A model generated the notes under the pieces. The model was not told where the DNA came from. It made no database searches and worked only from the letters and a program-made list of their open reading frames with translations. 64,000 nt of DNA from Variovorax saccharolyticus (GTDB lineage: Bacteria > Pseudomonadota > Gammaproteobacteria > Burkholderiales > Burkholderiaceae_C): positions 372,001 through 436,000 of the forward strand of contig NZ_JASZYT010000001.1 in NCBI RefSeq assembly GCF_030316765.1, in the 5' to 3' direction. This document shows, piece after piece, positions 38,519 through 52,249 of the stretch; position 1 is the stretch's first letter, and the number at the start of each line of letters is the position of its first letter. Both the position numbers and the translations under genes were made by a program.

Positions 38519-39652
38519 ATGAAGGCCGTCATCACCGGATATGCACGTTCCCCGTTCCACTTCGCGAAGAAGGGCGCCTTGGCCGAGCTGCGCCCCGACA
38601 CGCTGGCCGCGCAGGTGGTCGGCGGCCTGCTGAAGCGCAGCGACCTCGACCCGGCCCTGATCGAGGACCTGATCCTCGGCTGCGCCTACCCCGAGGCGGC
38701 GCAAGGCAACAACCTGGCGCGCATCGTGGGCCTGCTGGCGGGGCTGCCGCACGAGGTTGGCGGCATGACGGTGAACCGCTTCTGCGGCTCTTCGATGCAG
38801 GCGGTGCACATCGCGGCGGCGCAGATCGAGGCCGGCATGGGCGAGGCCTTCCTGTGCGTCGGCGTGGAATCGATGACCATGGTGCCGCAGGGCGGCTTCA
38901 ACTTCTCGCCCAACCCCGAACTGCTGGCCGGCACTGACGCCTACATCTCGATGGGCGAGACCGCGGAGAACGTCGCCGCGCGCTGGAACGTGAGCCGCGC
39001 CGACCAGGAGGCCTTGGCGGTGCAGTCGCATCGCAAGGCGGCCGAGGCGCGCGAACAGGGCCGGCTGGCCGACGAGATCATCCCGGTCGCCTTGCCCGAC
39101 GGCGGGCGCGTGAGCGCCGACGGCTGCATCCGCCCCGCCACGTCGGCCGACGCCCTGGCGGCGCTGCGGCCCGCGTTCCGGCCGGATGGTGTGGTGACTG
39201 CCGGCACCTCCTCGCCGCTGACGGACGGCGCCGCGGCGCTGCTGGTCACCAGCGATGCGTTTGCCGCCCGCCACGGCCTGCAGGCCCTGGCCCGCATCAA
39301 GTCTTTCGCCTCGGTGGGTGTCGATCCCGCCGTGATGGGCATCGGGCCGATCCCGGCCACGCGCAAGGCGCTGGCGCGCGCCAGCCTCACGGTGGCCGAC
39401 CTCGACGTGATCGAGATCAACGAGGCCTTCTCGTCGCAGGCGCTGGCCTGCATCCGCGAGCTGGGGCTCGATCCGGCGAAGGTCAATCTCGATGGCGGCG
39501 GCCTGGCGATCGGCCATCCTCTGGGCGCCACCGGCGCGCGCATCACGGGCAAGGCGGCTTCCCTGCTGGTGCGCGAGAACGGACGTTATGCGCTTGCCAC
39601 GCAGTGCATCGGCGGCGGACAGGGGATTGCGACGATCCTCGAGCGCGTCTGA
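38519..39652 (+). CDS. acetyl-CoA acyltransferase (thiolase)
   Basis: A 377-residue thiolase. The nucleophilic Cys89 lies in VNRFCGSSMQAV, the catalytic His in GHPLGATGARI and the second Cys in CIGGGQGI near the C terminus; EINEAFSSQALA is also typical. It cleaves or forms beta-ketoacyl-CoA in fatty acid or related acyl-CoA breakdown. The start is ATG at 38519 with GGAG upstream. It is preceded by a TetR-type operator and followed by a MaoC gene, suggesting an acyl-CoA degradation unit. Chain length cannot be inferred. Confidence 0.93.
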   Translation: MKAVITGYARSPFHFAKKGALAELRPDTLAAQVVGGLLKRSDLDPALIEDLILGCAYPEAAQGNNLARIVGLLAGLPHEVGGMTVNRFCGSSMQAVHIAAAQIEAGMGEAFLCVGVESMTMVPQGGFNFSPNPELLAGTDAYISMGETAENVAARWNVSRADQEALAVQSHRKAAEAREQGRLADEIIPVALPDGGRVSADGCIRPATSADALAALRPAFRPDGVVTAGTSSPLTDGAAALLVTSDAFAARHGLQALARIKSFASVGVDPAVMGIGPIPATRKALARASLTVADLDVIEINEAFSSQALACIRELGLDPAKVNLDGGGLAIGHPLGATGARITGKAASLLVRENGRYALATQCIGGGQGIATILERV

Positions 39653-39684
39653 CAATGGCGCATTCAACCACCGCGGAAATCGCC

Positions 39685-40152
39685 ATGCCCGAATCCAGCC
39701 CCTCGACGCCGAAGCTGTACCTCGAAGACCTCGCGCCCGGCGATCGCTTCACGAGCGGCGAGCATGCGCTGGACGCGGCGCAGATCATCGATTTCGCGAC
39801 CCGCTTCGACCCCCAGCCCTTCCACCTGGACCCGGAGGCGGCGCAGCGCACCTTCTTCCAGGGCCTCGCGGCCAGCGGCTGGCACACGGCGGCGATCACC
39901 ATGAAGCTGCTGGTCGAGAGCGGCATGCCGCTGGCCGACGGCGTGATCGGCTCGGGCGGGGAACTCAGCTGGCCGAAGCCGACCCGGCCGGGCGATGTGC
40001 TGCATGTGGAGAGCGAGGTGGTGGAAGTCGTTCCCTCGCGCTCGCGTCCGGAGCGCGGCATGGTGCTGATGCGCTGCGAGACCCTCAACCAGCGCGGCGA
40101 GGTGCTGCAGCGCTTCTCGCCGAAGCTGGTGGTGTCGAAGCGGCCTGCGTAG
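39685..40152 (+). CDS. MaoC-like hot-dog dehydratase
   Basis: A 155-residue hot-dog fold protein. The hydratase-2 motif is visible as FATRFDPQPFHLDPEAA, followed by FQGLAASGWHTAAITMKL. Such proteins hydrate enoyl-CoAs or act on related thioesters. The start is taken as ATG 39685 (MPESS); an in-frame ATG at 39655, three bases after the thiolase stop, would add ten residues and couple translation. It is co-directional with the thiolase and probably in the same TetR regulon. Confidence 0.88.
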   Translation: MPESSPSTPKLYLEDLAPGDRFTSGEHALDAAQIIDFATRFDPQPFHLDPEAAQRTFFQGLAASGWHTAAITMKLLVESGMPLADGVIGSGGELSWPKPTRPGDVLHVESEVVEVVPSRSRPERGMVLMRCETLNQRGEVLQRFSPKLVVSKRPA

Positions 40153-40160
40153 CGGGCGCT

Positions 40161-40964
40161 TCAGCCCTGCTGCAGGTTCAGCAGCTCCTCGGCGGTGAAG
40201 CCGGCCAGGGCGCGGGCCTCGAGGTTGAAGGGCGCCCGCAGGCGTGGCGCCTCGTGCCGGCGGTAGAGCACGCGGTAGTGGGCGATCGGATCGAGCCCGT
40301 CGCGCTCGCAGAGCCAGCGGTACCAGCGGTTGCCGATCGCCACGTGGCCGACCTCGTCGCGCAGGATGATGTCGAGGATGTCGCAGGCCGCCAGCGCATC
40401 GGGCGAGCCGACGCGGCGCAGCTTGGCCTGGATCAGCGGCGTCGCGTCGAGCCCGCGCGCCTCCAGCGTGCGCGGCACCAGCGCCATCCGGGCCACGATG
40501 TCGTCGCCGGTCTTCTCGCACATGGCCCACAGGCCGTCGTGGCCGCTGAAGTCGCCGTAGGCGTGGCCCATGCTGCGCAGGTGGGCGTGGAGCAGCGTGA
40601 AGTGCAGGGCTTCCTCGTCGGCCACGCGCAGCCAGTCGCGGTAGTAGGCCTCGGGCATGCCGTCGAAGCGCCAGGCGGCATCGAGCGCCAGGTTGATGGC
40701 GTTGAATTCGATGTGGCAGATCGAATGGATCAGCGCCGCCCGGCCTTCGGGCGTGAAGGGCGATCGCTTCTCGACCGCGGTCGCCGACACCCGCAGCGGT
40801 CGCTCGGGCCGGCCCGGCACGCCGTCGTCGTCGCCGGCCACGCGCAGCGTGGGGCCGGCGATCGCGTCCGGGCCGAGTTCCGCGACCAGCGTCCGGGTGG
40901 CGGCCACCTTGAGTTCGGGATCGGCGAGGCGCAGCGCGGCCAGGGCGCGAAGACGGGGATGCAT
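40161..40964 (-). CDS. DUF455 ferritin-like protein
   Basis: A 267-residue protein of the DUF455 family with a di-metal ferritin-like helical core: HIEFNAINLALDAAWRF, VADEEALHFTLL and LRDEVGHVAIG carry the Glu and His ligands. The function is unknown; members are cytosolic and widespread in proteobacteria. The start is ATG at 40964; the longer frame upstream is a shadow of the divergent carbonic anhydrase gene. It is convergent with the MaoC gene, with 8 bases between stops. Confidence 0.9.
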   Translation of the reverse strand: MHPRLRALAALRLADPELKVAATRTLVAELGPDAIAGPTLRVAGDDDGVPGRPERPLRVSATAVEKRSPFTPEGRAALIHSICHIEFNAINLALDAAWRFDGMPEAYYRDWLRVADEEALHFTLLHAHLRSMGHAYGDFSGHDGLWAMCEKTGDDIVARMALVPRTLEARGLDATPLIQAKLRRVGSPDALAACDILDIILRDEVGHVAIGNRWYRWLCERDGLDPIAHYRVLYRRHEAPRLRAPFNLEARALAGFTAEELLNLQQG

Positions 40965-41003
40965 CCCTACAATTCTAGTTTTCGTTCCTTTGGAGACACT
41001 GCG

Positions 41004-41528
41004 ATGGCCCTCTATGAACTCGACGGCGTGGCGCCGCAACTCGGCGATGGCGCCTGGGTCGCCGACAGCGCACAGGTCATCGGCAACGTGGTGCTGGGCG
41101 AGAACGCCAGCGTCTGGTTCGGGGTCGTGCTGCGCGGTGACACCGACAAGCTCAGCATCGGCCGCAACACCAACATCCAGGATCTCTCGATGCTGCATGC
41201 CGATGCCGGCGTTCCGCTGACGATCGGCGACAACGTCACCATCGGCCACCAGGTCATGCTGCACGGCTGCACGATCGGCGACAACACGCTGATCGGAATC
41301 CAGGCGGTGGTCTTGAATAACGCCAGGATCGGCCGCAATTCGATCGTTGGCGCCGGCAGCGTCGTGACCGAGGGAAAGGAATTCCCCGACAACTCGCTGA
41401 TCTTCGGCTCGCCGGCCAAGGTGGTGCGCACGCTCGACGAGGCGGCCGTCGCCAAGCTGCGGCTGAACGCCGATCACTATGTTGGAAACGCCCGTCGCTT
41501 TGCGAAGGGCCTGAAAAAGATCGCTTGA
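41004..41528 (+). CDS. gamma carbonic anhydrase-family protein
   Basis: A 174-residue left-handed beta-helix hexapeptide protein. Metal-binding histidines are visible in SMLHADAG, IGHQVMLHG, with the family's LRGDTDKLSIGRNTNIQD. Such proteins bind zinc or iron and may be carbonic anhydrases or related enzymes. The start is ATG at 41004 with TTTGGAGA upstream. The stop directly abuts the ATG of hslO. Confidence 0.92.
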   Translation: MALYELDGVAPQLGDGAWVADSAQVIGNVVLGENASVWFGVVLRGDTDKLSIGRNTNIQDLSMLHADAGVPLTIGDNVTIGHQVMLHGCTIGDNTLIGIQAVVLNNARIGRNSIVGAGSVVTEGKEFPDNSLIFGSPAKVVRTLDEAAVAKLRLNADHYVGNARRFAKGLKKIA

Positions 41529-42527
41529 ATGTCCGAGTTGCACAAGTTCCTGTTCGACGGCATGCCGGTGCGCGGCATGATCGTTCGCCTGACCGACGCC
41601 TGGCAGGAGATCCTCGCGCGGCGCGCGTCCAACACCGCCACCGGTGCCTATCCGCAACCAGTGGCCGAACTGCTGGGCGAGATGACGGCCGCGGCCACGC
41701 TGATGCAGGCCAACATCAAGTTCAATGGCGCGCTGATCCTGCAGATCTTCGGCGACGGGCCGGTCAAGATCGCGGTCGCCGAGGCCCGGCCCGACCTGAG
41801 CCTGCGCGCCACCGCCAAGGTGGCGGGCGAGCTGCCGGCCGATGCCCGGCTGCCGGAGATGGTCAATGTCGGCAACAAGGGCCGCTGCGCGATCACGCTC
41901 GATCCCAAGGACAAGCTGCCGGGCCAGCAGCCCTACCAGGGCGTGGTTCCGCTGTTCGGTGACCGCGGCGAGAAGCTCGAGCGCCTCAACGAGGTGCTGC
42001 AGCACTACATGCTGCAGAGCGAGCAGCTCGACACCACCCTGGTGCTGGCGGCCGACGACAAGGTGGCGGCGGGCCTGTTGATCCAGCGCCTGCCGGTGAA
42101 GGGCGAGGGCAATCTCGAGGGCAGCTCGGCCAGCGACCGCGACCAGGCCAACGAGGACCAGATCGGCCGCAACGAGGACTACAACCGGATCTCGATCCTG
42201 GCTTCGAGCCTCACCCGGGACGAGTTGCTGACGCTCGATGTCGACACCATCCTCAGGCGCCTGTTCTGGGAAGAGAAGCTGCTGCGCTTCGAGCCGCAGG
42301 CCGGCCTGCTGGGCCCGCAGTTCGCCTGCACCTGTGGCCGGAACCGCGTTGCGAACATGATTCGAGGCCTTGGCCAGGAGGAGGCCGAGGGCATCCTCGC
42401 CGAGCGCGGCGACATCGAGGTCGGCTGCGATTTCTGCGGCAAGCAGTACCGCTTCGATGCCGTCGATGCGGCGCAGATCTTCACCGCGCCGGGCGACCAG
42501 ATGCCGGGCAGCGCGGTGGTCCAGTAG
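41529..42527 (+). CDS. hslO: Hsp33 redox-regulated chaperone
   Basis: A 332-residue chaperone that is activated by oxidation. The zinc centre is Cys267 and Cys269 (ACTCG) and Cys300 and Cys303 (CDFCG), released as disulfides under oxidative stress. The N-terminal VRLTDAWQEILARR and QIFGDGPVKI are family motifs. The start ATG at 41529 follows the previous stop without a gap. A short Glu/Asp-rich insert around residues 192-216 is mildly longer than in E. coli. Confidence 0.95.
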   Translation: MSELHKFLFDGMPVRGMIVRLTDAWQEILARRASNTATGAYPQPVAELLGEMTAAATLMQANIKFNGALILQIFGDGPVKIAVAEARPDLSLRATAKVAGELPADARLPEMVNVGNKGRCAITLDPKDKLPGQQPYQGVVPLFGDRGEKLERLNEVLQHYMLQSEQLDTTLVLAADDKVAAGLLIQRLPVKGEGNLEGSSASDRDQANEDQIGRNEDYNRISILASSLTRDELLTLDVDTILRRLFWEEKLLRFEPQAGLLGPQFACTCGRNRVANMIRGLGQEEAEGILAERGDIEVGCDFCGKQYRFDAVDAAQIFTAPGDQMPGSAVVQ

Positions 42528-42534
42528 CGCGCGC

Positions 42535-42969
42535 TCAGCGCGTCGTCGACATCACCGTCGCGCGGCAGCGGCCTTGCTCGCGCGGCGCGAGCAGGCTGCA
42601 GTTGTCGAGGGCGCGCTGCTGCATGTCGCTCAGCCGCGGACGTCCCTGGGGCTGGCCCTGGTAGTAGTTCGGGCCGTAGCTGACCGGCGGCGGCGGCGGA
42701 TAGTAGCCCGGCGCCGGACGGTAATAGACCGGCGGCGGTGGCGGCGCGTAGTAGACGGGTGGCGCCGGCTGGTAATACACGGGCGGTGCCGGCTGGTAAT
42801 ACACCGGCGGCGGGTTCACGTAGACCGGTTGCGGCTCTTCGTAGACGGGGCCGCCGACGCCGATCGAAAAGTTCACCTCGGCATGGGCGGCAGCGCCCAG
42901 CAAGAGGGCTGCTGCGGCGATGGCGGCCAAGCCGGACCGTTGGACGAACGCAGCGCGATGAAAGCTCAA
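42535..42969 (-). CDS. Pro/Tyr-rich secreted repeat protein
   Basis: A 144-residue protein with a signal peptide (ending near GAAAHA). Its mature part is dominated by PPVYYQPA-type repeats and a short conserved-looking tail RPRLSDMQQRALDNCSLLAP with two cysteines. The start appears to be TTG at 42969 behind GGAG with a suitable spacer; no ATG is in frame nearby. It is convergent with hslO. The Tyr/Pro repeat suggests a surface or periplasmic structural role; function is unknown. Confidence 0.78.
   Translation of the reverse strand: MSFHRAAFVQRSGLAAIAAAALLLGAAAHAEVNFSIGVGGPVYEEPQPVYVNPPPVYYQPAPPVYYQPAPPVYYAPPPPPVYYRPAPGYYPPPPPVSYGPNYYQGQPQGRPRLSDMQQRALDNCSLLAPREQGRCRATVMSTTR
42761..42808. repeat. 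two tandem 24-bp units encoding the PPVYYQPA repeat
   Basis: Two adjacent 24-bp units differ at only two positions and sit inside the Pro/Tyr-rich gene. More diverged copies flank them. The unit is an exact multiple of three, so copy-number changes would keep the frame. Confidence 0.85.
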
Positions 42970-43081
42970 GGATGTCTCCGGAAGATGGGCGAAAGCGCCT
43001 GAGACATTCTCAACGTTTCATGCACCGGCCCGGTGGACCCTGGTGACGTTTTGTGACCTGCCCGCAGGCGCGTCGCCGCGG

Positions 43082-43672
43082 TTAGTAGGGCGGCGACTTG
43101 CGCGCCCGCTGGGCTCGCGCCGCCTCGGTCCACCAGGCCAGGTCGTCGGCGAAGCGGCCGAAGGCACGGTCGAGCGCCTCGCCGGCGGCGCCGGTCGGCC
43201 TGGCGCCGGCGTCGAGCGTCTGCGAGATCGGGCCGACCGCCAGCGTGCTGGACACCACCACCATGCCCATCTCCGACAGGATGGAATGCCACACCGTGCC
43301 CGCGCGCACGCCGGAGAAACGGCCGGCCGAATAGCTGGCGATGGCGGCGGGACGCCAGAACCATTCCTCCAGGAAATGGTCGGTCAGGTTCTTCAGGCCG
43401 GGTTGCGGTCCCCAGTTGTATTCGCCGGTCACGAAGACGAAGGCGTCGGCGCCGCGGATTTTCTCCGCCAGGGCTTCCAGCCCGGCCGGCGCGCCGCCCT
43501 TGGGGTACTCCTTGTACATGCGGTCGAGCATCGGCAGGCCGATCGCCTTGGCGTCGATCAGTTCGGCGTCGGCGCCGCGCGCCCGGAGGCCGGCGACCAG
43601 GTAGTCGGCGAGGCGGATGCCCATCCGGTCCGACCGGTACGAGCCGTAGAACACCAGAATCCTGTCGCTCAT
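43082..43672 (-). CDS. NADPH-dependent FMN reductase-family protein
   Basis: A 196-residue flavodoxin-fold protein. The FMN phosphate loop is FYGSYRSDRMGIRLADYL and a second flavin segment is VTGEYNWGPQPGLKNLTDHF. Relatives reduce FMN, quinones or azo dyes with NAD(P)H. The start is ATG at 43672, overlapping the upstream secreted-protein stop by 4 bases. It ends a tightly coupled run with the two unusual genes upstream. Confidence 0.88.
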   Translation of the reverse strand: MSDRILVFYGSYRSDRMGIRLADYLVAGLRARGADAELIDAKAIGLPMLDRMYKEYPKGGAPAGLEALAEKIRGADAFVFVTGEYNWGPQPGLKNLTDHFLEEWFWRPAAIASYSAGRFSGVRAGTVWHSILSEMGMVVVSSTLAVGPISQTLDAGARPTGAAGEALDRAFGRFADDLAWWTEAARAQRARKSPPY

Positions 43673-44664
43673 CGAAGAGTCTCCTTGGGCCGTGGCCCCG
43701 AGTCCGTCTCGAACCCGCTGAACCGGATGTCCGGCGCGCTCGTGTTGTGCCGCGACGGCACGCTGCGCCCGAAGCGCAGCTGCGCCGCCTCGAGCCGGGC
43801 CACCGAAGGCAGGTCCCTGCGCTGCGGGGGCGAGGAGGGCGTGGCCCGCCAGCTCACTTCGGCGACGTCGGCATTGTCGGCGGCTACATACATCGAGCGC
43901 AGCACCGCGAAGGGCCGCTCGCCGCGCGTCGGAGGGCGCAGCCACACATCGAGCGCGGTGCGGGCCTCGCTGATCTCGGCGACTTTCACGTCGGCACGGC
44001 CGCCGGCTGCGAAGCGCAGGACCAAGGCGAGCGGATTCGTCCGGACCTCGATCGAGGCGATGTTCACCACCGGCCGGCCGTCCGTCTCCACCGGCCCCAT
44101 GAGGACCGAAGAGCCGTACACGCCGTCGCCGAAGCGCGCCGGCGGCAAGGGCTTGAGCCGCCAGTAGCCGTCGGCCGGATACAGCACCAGCGCTTCGCGC
44201 GGCTTGGCGCCGGGCTTCCTGGCGAAGACCTGCAGCAGGTGGATGTCGTCCTCGGTGCGCGCGCCGACCTTGACCGGCACCCGGTGCGGACGCCAGAAGG
44301 TAGGCAGCGTGATGCCGACGATCAGCCAGTCCTTGCCCTCGTGCAGCACCACCCGGCGCGGCTCGAAGGCGTGGCTCGGATCGGTGGGGTGGCTGGCGCC
44401 GTCGAAATTGCAGCCCGAGAAATCGGGTGCGGTGTGGTCGACCTCTATGCGGCCGAGGTAGGTCGGCTGCAGCGCCTCGACGCGGAAGCGCGCGATGCCC
44501 CGGCCGCGCAGCACCATCGACACGTTGTCCTCCTCGGCGCAGGCGGTCGGCCGGGTCTGGTTCTCGACGCTGACGGTGGCCGGCCCCGCGGTGGCAGCGA
44601 TGCCGAACCAGCAGGCCGCGGCGGCGCAGCAGGCCCGGCGCACGAAGGCGGGGCGGACCATCAT
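43669..44664 (-). CDS. secreted protein of unknown function
   Basis: A 331-residue protein with a signal peptide (MMVRPAFVRRACCAAAACWF, cleaved near ATAGP). The mature region begins VSVENQTRPTACAEEDNVS. Paired cysteines in TACAEE and SGCNFDG may form a disulfide. Two beta-rich halves seem likely, but I recognise no family. The start is the first of two adjacent ATGs at 44664, overlapping the P-loop-like gene's stop by 4 bases, and its own stop overlaps the FMN reductase start. This strict coupling suggests the three act together. Confidence 0.8.
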   Translation of the reverse strand: MMVRPAFVRRACCAAAACWFGIAATAGPATVSVENQTRPTACAEEDNVSMVLRGRGIARFRVEALQPTYLGRIEVDHTAPDFSGCNFDGASHPTDPSHAFEPRRVVLHEGKDWLIVGITLPTFWRPHRVPVKVGARTEDDIHLLQVFARKPGAKPREALVLYPADGYWRLKPLPPARFGDGVYGSSVLMGPVETDGRPVVNIASIEVRTNPLALVLRFAAGGRADVKVAEISEARTALDVWLRPPTRGERPFAVLRSMYVAADNADVAEVSWRATPSSPPQRRDLPSVARLEAAQLRFGRSVPSRHNTSAPDIRFSGFETDSGPRPKETLR

Positions 44665-45161
44665 GAAGCGCTGCCGGCGTCGACGCGCCGGCGCAGCAGA
44701 TCGGTGAAGAGCCGGTGCTCGCAAACCGGGTCGGAGCACTTGTCGCAGTCGAAGGGCGCGATGCGGCGAGGAGCCTCGGGCGCTTCCAGGCCCAGCGCCC
44801 GCAGTGCGTTGGCCAGGCGCTCGTCGCCCTGGCCATGGATCACTGCGAAGGGAAGGCCGGCGCCTGCGAGCGCGGCGCGCAGCAGCGCGTCGGTGCGTTC
44901 GCACTGCGCGTCGGCACGCGCATCGAGCCCGACGAGCAGCGTGCAGGCGTGGCGTCGGTGCGCATTCAGTGCGTCGTCGTGCAGGGAGCGATCGCCCTGC
45001 CTCAGCTCGCGATCGATCGCGTGCCGCAGCGGGGTGTCGTCCAGCACGGTCACATGCCGGGCCTGCAGCCGGATCGCCAGCGCGCGGGCCAGTGTCGATG
45101 CGCCGCTGCCGTCGGCGCCGAGCACCGAGACCGTGCTGCCAGCGGGAAGGGCTTGCCTCAT
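44661..45161 (-). CDS. P-loop-like protein lacking the Walker A lysine, with a C-terminal cysteine cluster
   Basis: A 166-residue cytosolic protein. Residues 15-23 are GADGSGAST, a Walker A-like loop in which the invariant lysine is Ala21 (codon GCA). A C-terminal cluster C139-x2-C142-x4-C147 followed by EHRLF could bind a metal. It resembles small NadR-like P-loop ATPases often found near eno and ftsB in this family, but the missing lysine argues against normal ATP hydrolysis. The start is ATG at 45161, 8 bases after the ftsB stop. It is coupled to the secreted-protein gene. Confidence 0.72.
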   Translation of the reverse strand: MRQALPAGSTVSVLGADGSGASTLARALAIRLQARHVTVLDDTPLRHAIDRELRQGDRSLHDDALNAHRRHACTLLVGLDARADAQCERTDALLRAALAGAGLPFAVIHGQGDERLANALRALGLEAPEAPRRIAPFDCDKCSDPVCEHRLFTDLLRRRVDAGSAS

Positions 45162-45169
45162 GGCCGCCC

Positions 45170-45445
45170 TCAGCGCGTGATCTGCACGAACACTTCGTTG
45201 GGCTTGACCATCCCGAGCTCCTGGCGGGCCCGTTCCTCGACCATCTCGAGTCCTTCCTTGAGGTCGTTGACCTCGGAGGACAGGCGCTCGTTGCCGATCG
45301 CCGCCTTGGCGTTGGCCTCCTTCTGGTCGGCCAGCTTCTCCTGGAGCTGCGCGACGTCGCGCACGCTGCCGCGCCCGGTCCAGAGCTGCCACTGGAGAAT
45401 CAGCAGCAACAGGACCAGGATGATCGGGACGATGCGTGAGCGCAT
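45170..45445 (-). CDS. ftsB: cell division protein FtsB
   Basis: A 91-residue single-pass membrane protein with an N-terminal helix (PIILVLLLLILQWQLW) and a periplasmic coiled coil (VRDVAQLQEKLADQKEANAK and following heptads), ending in the conserved ERARQELGMVKPNEVFVQI. It forms the FtsQLB subcomplex. The start is ATG at 45445. It lies 21 bases after eno on the same strand, the conserved eno-ftsB order. Confidence 0.94.
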   Translation of the reverse strand: MRSRIVPIILVLLLLILQWQLWTGRGSVRDVAQLQEKLADQKEANAKAAIGNERLSSEVNDLKEGLEMVEERARQELGMVKPNEVFVQITR

Positions 45446-45466
45446 GGCGCCGGATCCGCGCGAGGA

Positions 45467-50999
<5,533 letters not shown>

Positions 51000-51037
51000 G
51001 CCGGCTCGTTTCCATCCCACGCAACAGGTCACACGAA

Positions 51038-51484
51038 TTGAAAGTAGACGTTCGCATCCTCGATCCCCGCATGCAGGACCAACTGCCTGCCTATGCCACG
51101 CCCGGCAGCGCCGGACTGGACCTCCGGGCCTGCCTCGACGCACCCATCACGCTGGAGCCCAACGGCTGGCAGCTGGTGGGCACCGGCATCGCCATCCACC
51201 TGGCCGACCCGGGCTTCGCGGCGATGATCCTGCCGCGCTCGGGGCTGGGCCACAAGCACGGCATCGTGCTCGGCAACCTGGTCGGCCTGATCGATTCGGA
51301 CTACCAGGGCGAGCTCAAGATCAGCGCCTGGAACCGCAGCGACACGCCCTTCGTGCTGCAGCCGATGGAGCGGCTGGCCCAGCTCGTGATCGTGCCGGTG
51401 GTGCAGGCGCGCTTCAACGTGGTGGCCGAGTTTCCGCCCAGCGAACGCGGCGAGGGCGGCTACGGCTCCACCGGCAAGCATTGA
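51038..51484 (+). CDS. dut: dUTP diphosphatase (dUTPase)
   Basis: A 148-residue trimeric dUTPase. All five motifs are visible, including [51 protein letters not shown] and the C-terminal GEGGYGSTG. No ATG or GTG is suitably placed; the family start [10 protein letters not shown] fixes the start at TTG 51038, with AGGTCA upstream. It follows coaBC by 38 bases. The gap of 204 bases after it holds a 6-bp hairpin at 51506-51521 without a T-run and otherwise nothing recognisable. Confidence 0.95.
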   Translation: MKVDVRILDPRMQDQLPAYATPGSAGLDLRACLDAPITLEPNGWQLVGTGIAIHLADPGFAAMILPRSGLGHKHGIVLGNLVGLIDSDYQGELKISAWNRSDTPFVLQPMERLAQLVIVPVVQARFNVVAEFPPSERGEGGYGSTGKH

Positions 51485-51688
51485 TTCGCCTGCCGGACTG
51501 GCCGACCGGCCTGTAGGCCGGCGCCTTCAGCGATGTGAATATGTTGCTCACACGTAAAGACCGGAACCGGCGATGGTCTTTGCTGTCGAATCGACCACCA
51601 TCGTTTCCAGGTCATCCAGCGCGCGTGTGCCGCGTTGAACACCTGTTCGGCGGCCAAAGGGCGCGCCGTCATTGAGGAGCAGAACACC

Positions 51689-52183
51689 ATGAAGATCCCG
51701 ACTCGTTTCGTTTCCGTCAGCGCCTGCGTGCTGGCACTTGCCGCGCTGACCGCCTGCGTCGCGCCCGCGCCGGTCTACCAGACCAGCCGCTATCCCTACC
51801 AGCCGGTACAGCCGATGCCGCAGCAGGGCGCCTATGTCGAATACGGCCGGGTGGCGAACATCGAGGTTCTGCGCAGCGAAAGCGCGGGCACCGGCACCAG
51901 CGGCGGCGGTGCCGTGGCCGGCGGCGTGGTGGGTGGCCTGCTGGGCAACCAGATCGGCGGCGGCAGCGGCCGCACGGCGGCCACCGTGGCCGGCGTGGTG
52001 GGCGGTGCGCTGCTGGGCAACGCCATCGAAGGCCGCAACAACGCGCCGCGCGTCTATGAGAGCTACCGGGTGTCGGTTCAGACCGACAACGGCGGCTACC
52101 GCGCCTTCGACGTGCCGAGCCCGGGCGACCTGCGCATCGGCGATCGCGTGCGCATCGACAACGGCCAGATCTCGCGCTTCTGA
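51689..52183 (+). CDS. glycine-zipper 2TM (SlyB-like) outer membrane lipoprotein
   Basis: A 164-residue lipoprotein with lipobox LTAC. It has a Tyr/Pro/Gln-rich linker (RYPYQPVQPMPQQGAYVEYG), a glycine-zipper pair (GGGAVAGGVVGGLLGNQIGG and AGVVGGALLGNAIEG) and a small C-terminal beta domain (YRVSVQTDNGGYRAFDVP). This is the SlyB/Pcp layout. The start is ATG at 51689 behind GAGGAG. A strong bidirectional terminator follows. Its role is in outer membrane integrity by family. Confidence 0.9.
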   Translation: MKIPTRFVSVSACVLALAALTACVAPAPVYQTSRYPYQPVQPMPQQGAYVEYGRVANIEVLRSESAGTGTSGGGAVAGGVVGGLLGNQIGGGSGRTAATVAGVVGGALLGNAIEGRNNAPRVYESYRVSVQTDNGGYRAFDVPSPGDLRIGDRVRIDNGQISRF

Positions 52184-52200
52184 TCCTTGCGCGACCCGTG

Positions 52201-52229
52201 AAAAAGCCGGGCGGGGCCCGGCTTTTTTT
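52201..52229. terminator. bidirectional intrinsic terminator between convergent genes
   Basis: An A-run, stem GCCGGGC / GCCCGGC with a short G-rich loop, and a seven-base T-run lie between the SlyB-like gene and the convergent SlyD-like gene. The flanking A and T runs make it work in both directions. Confidence 0.92.
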
Positions 52230-52249
52230 GGCCTGCGCGAAGCGCAGGG

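Noticed and set aside
42690..42830. Repeat array resembling a CRISPR
   Set aside because: Units are adjacent without spacers, encode an amino-acid repeat in frame and lack cas genes.
51506..51521. Hairpin CCGGCC-TGTA-GGCCGG after dut as a terminator
   Set aside because: The stem is only 6 bp and no T-run follows; support is too weak for a feature.
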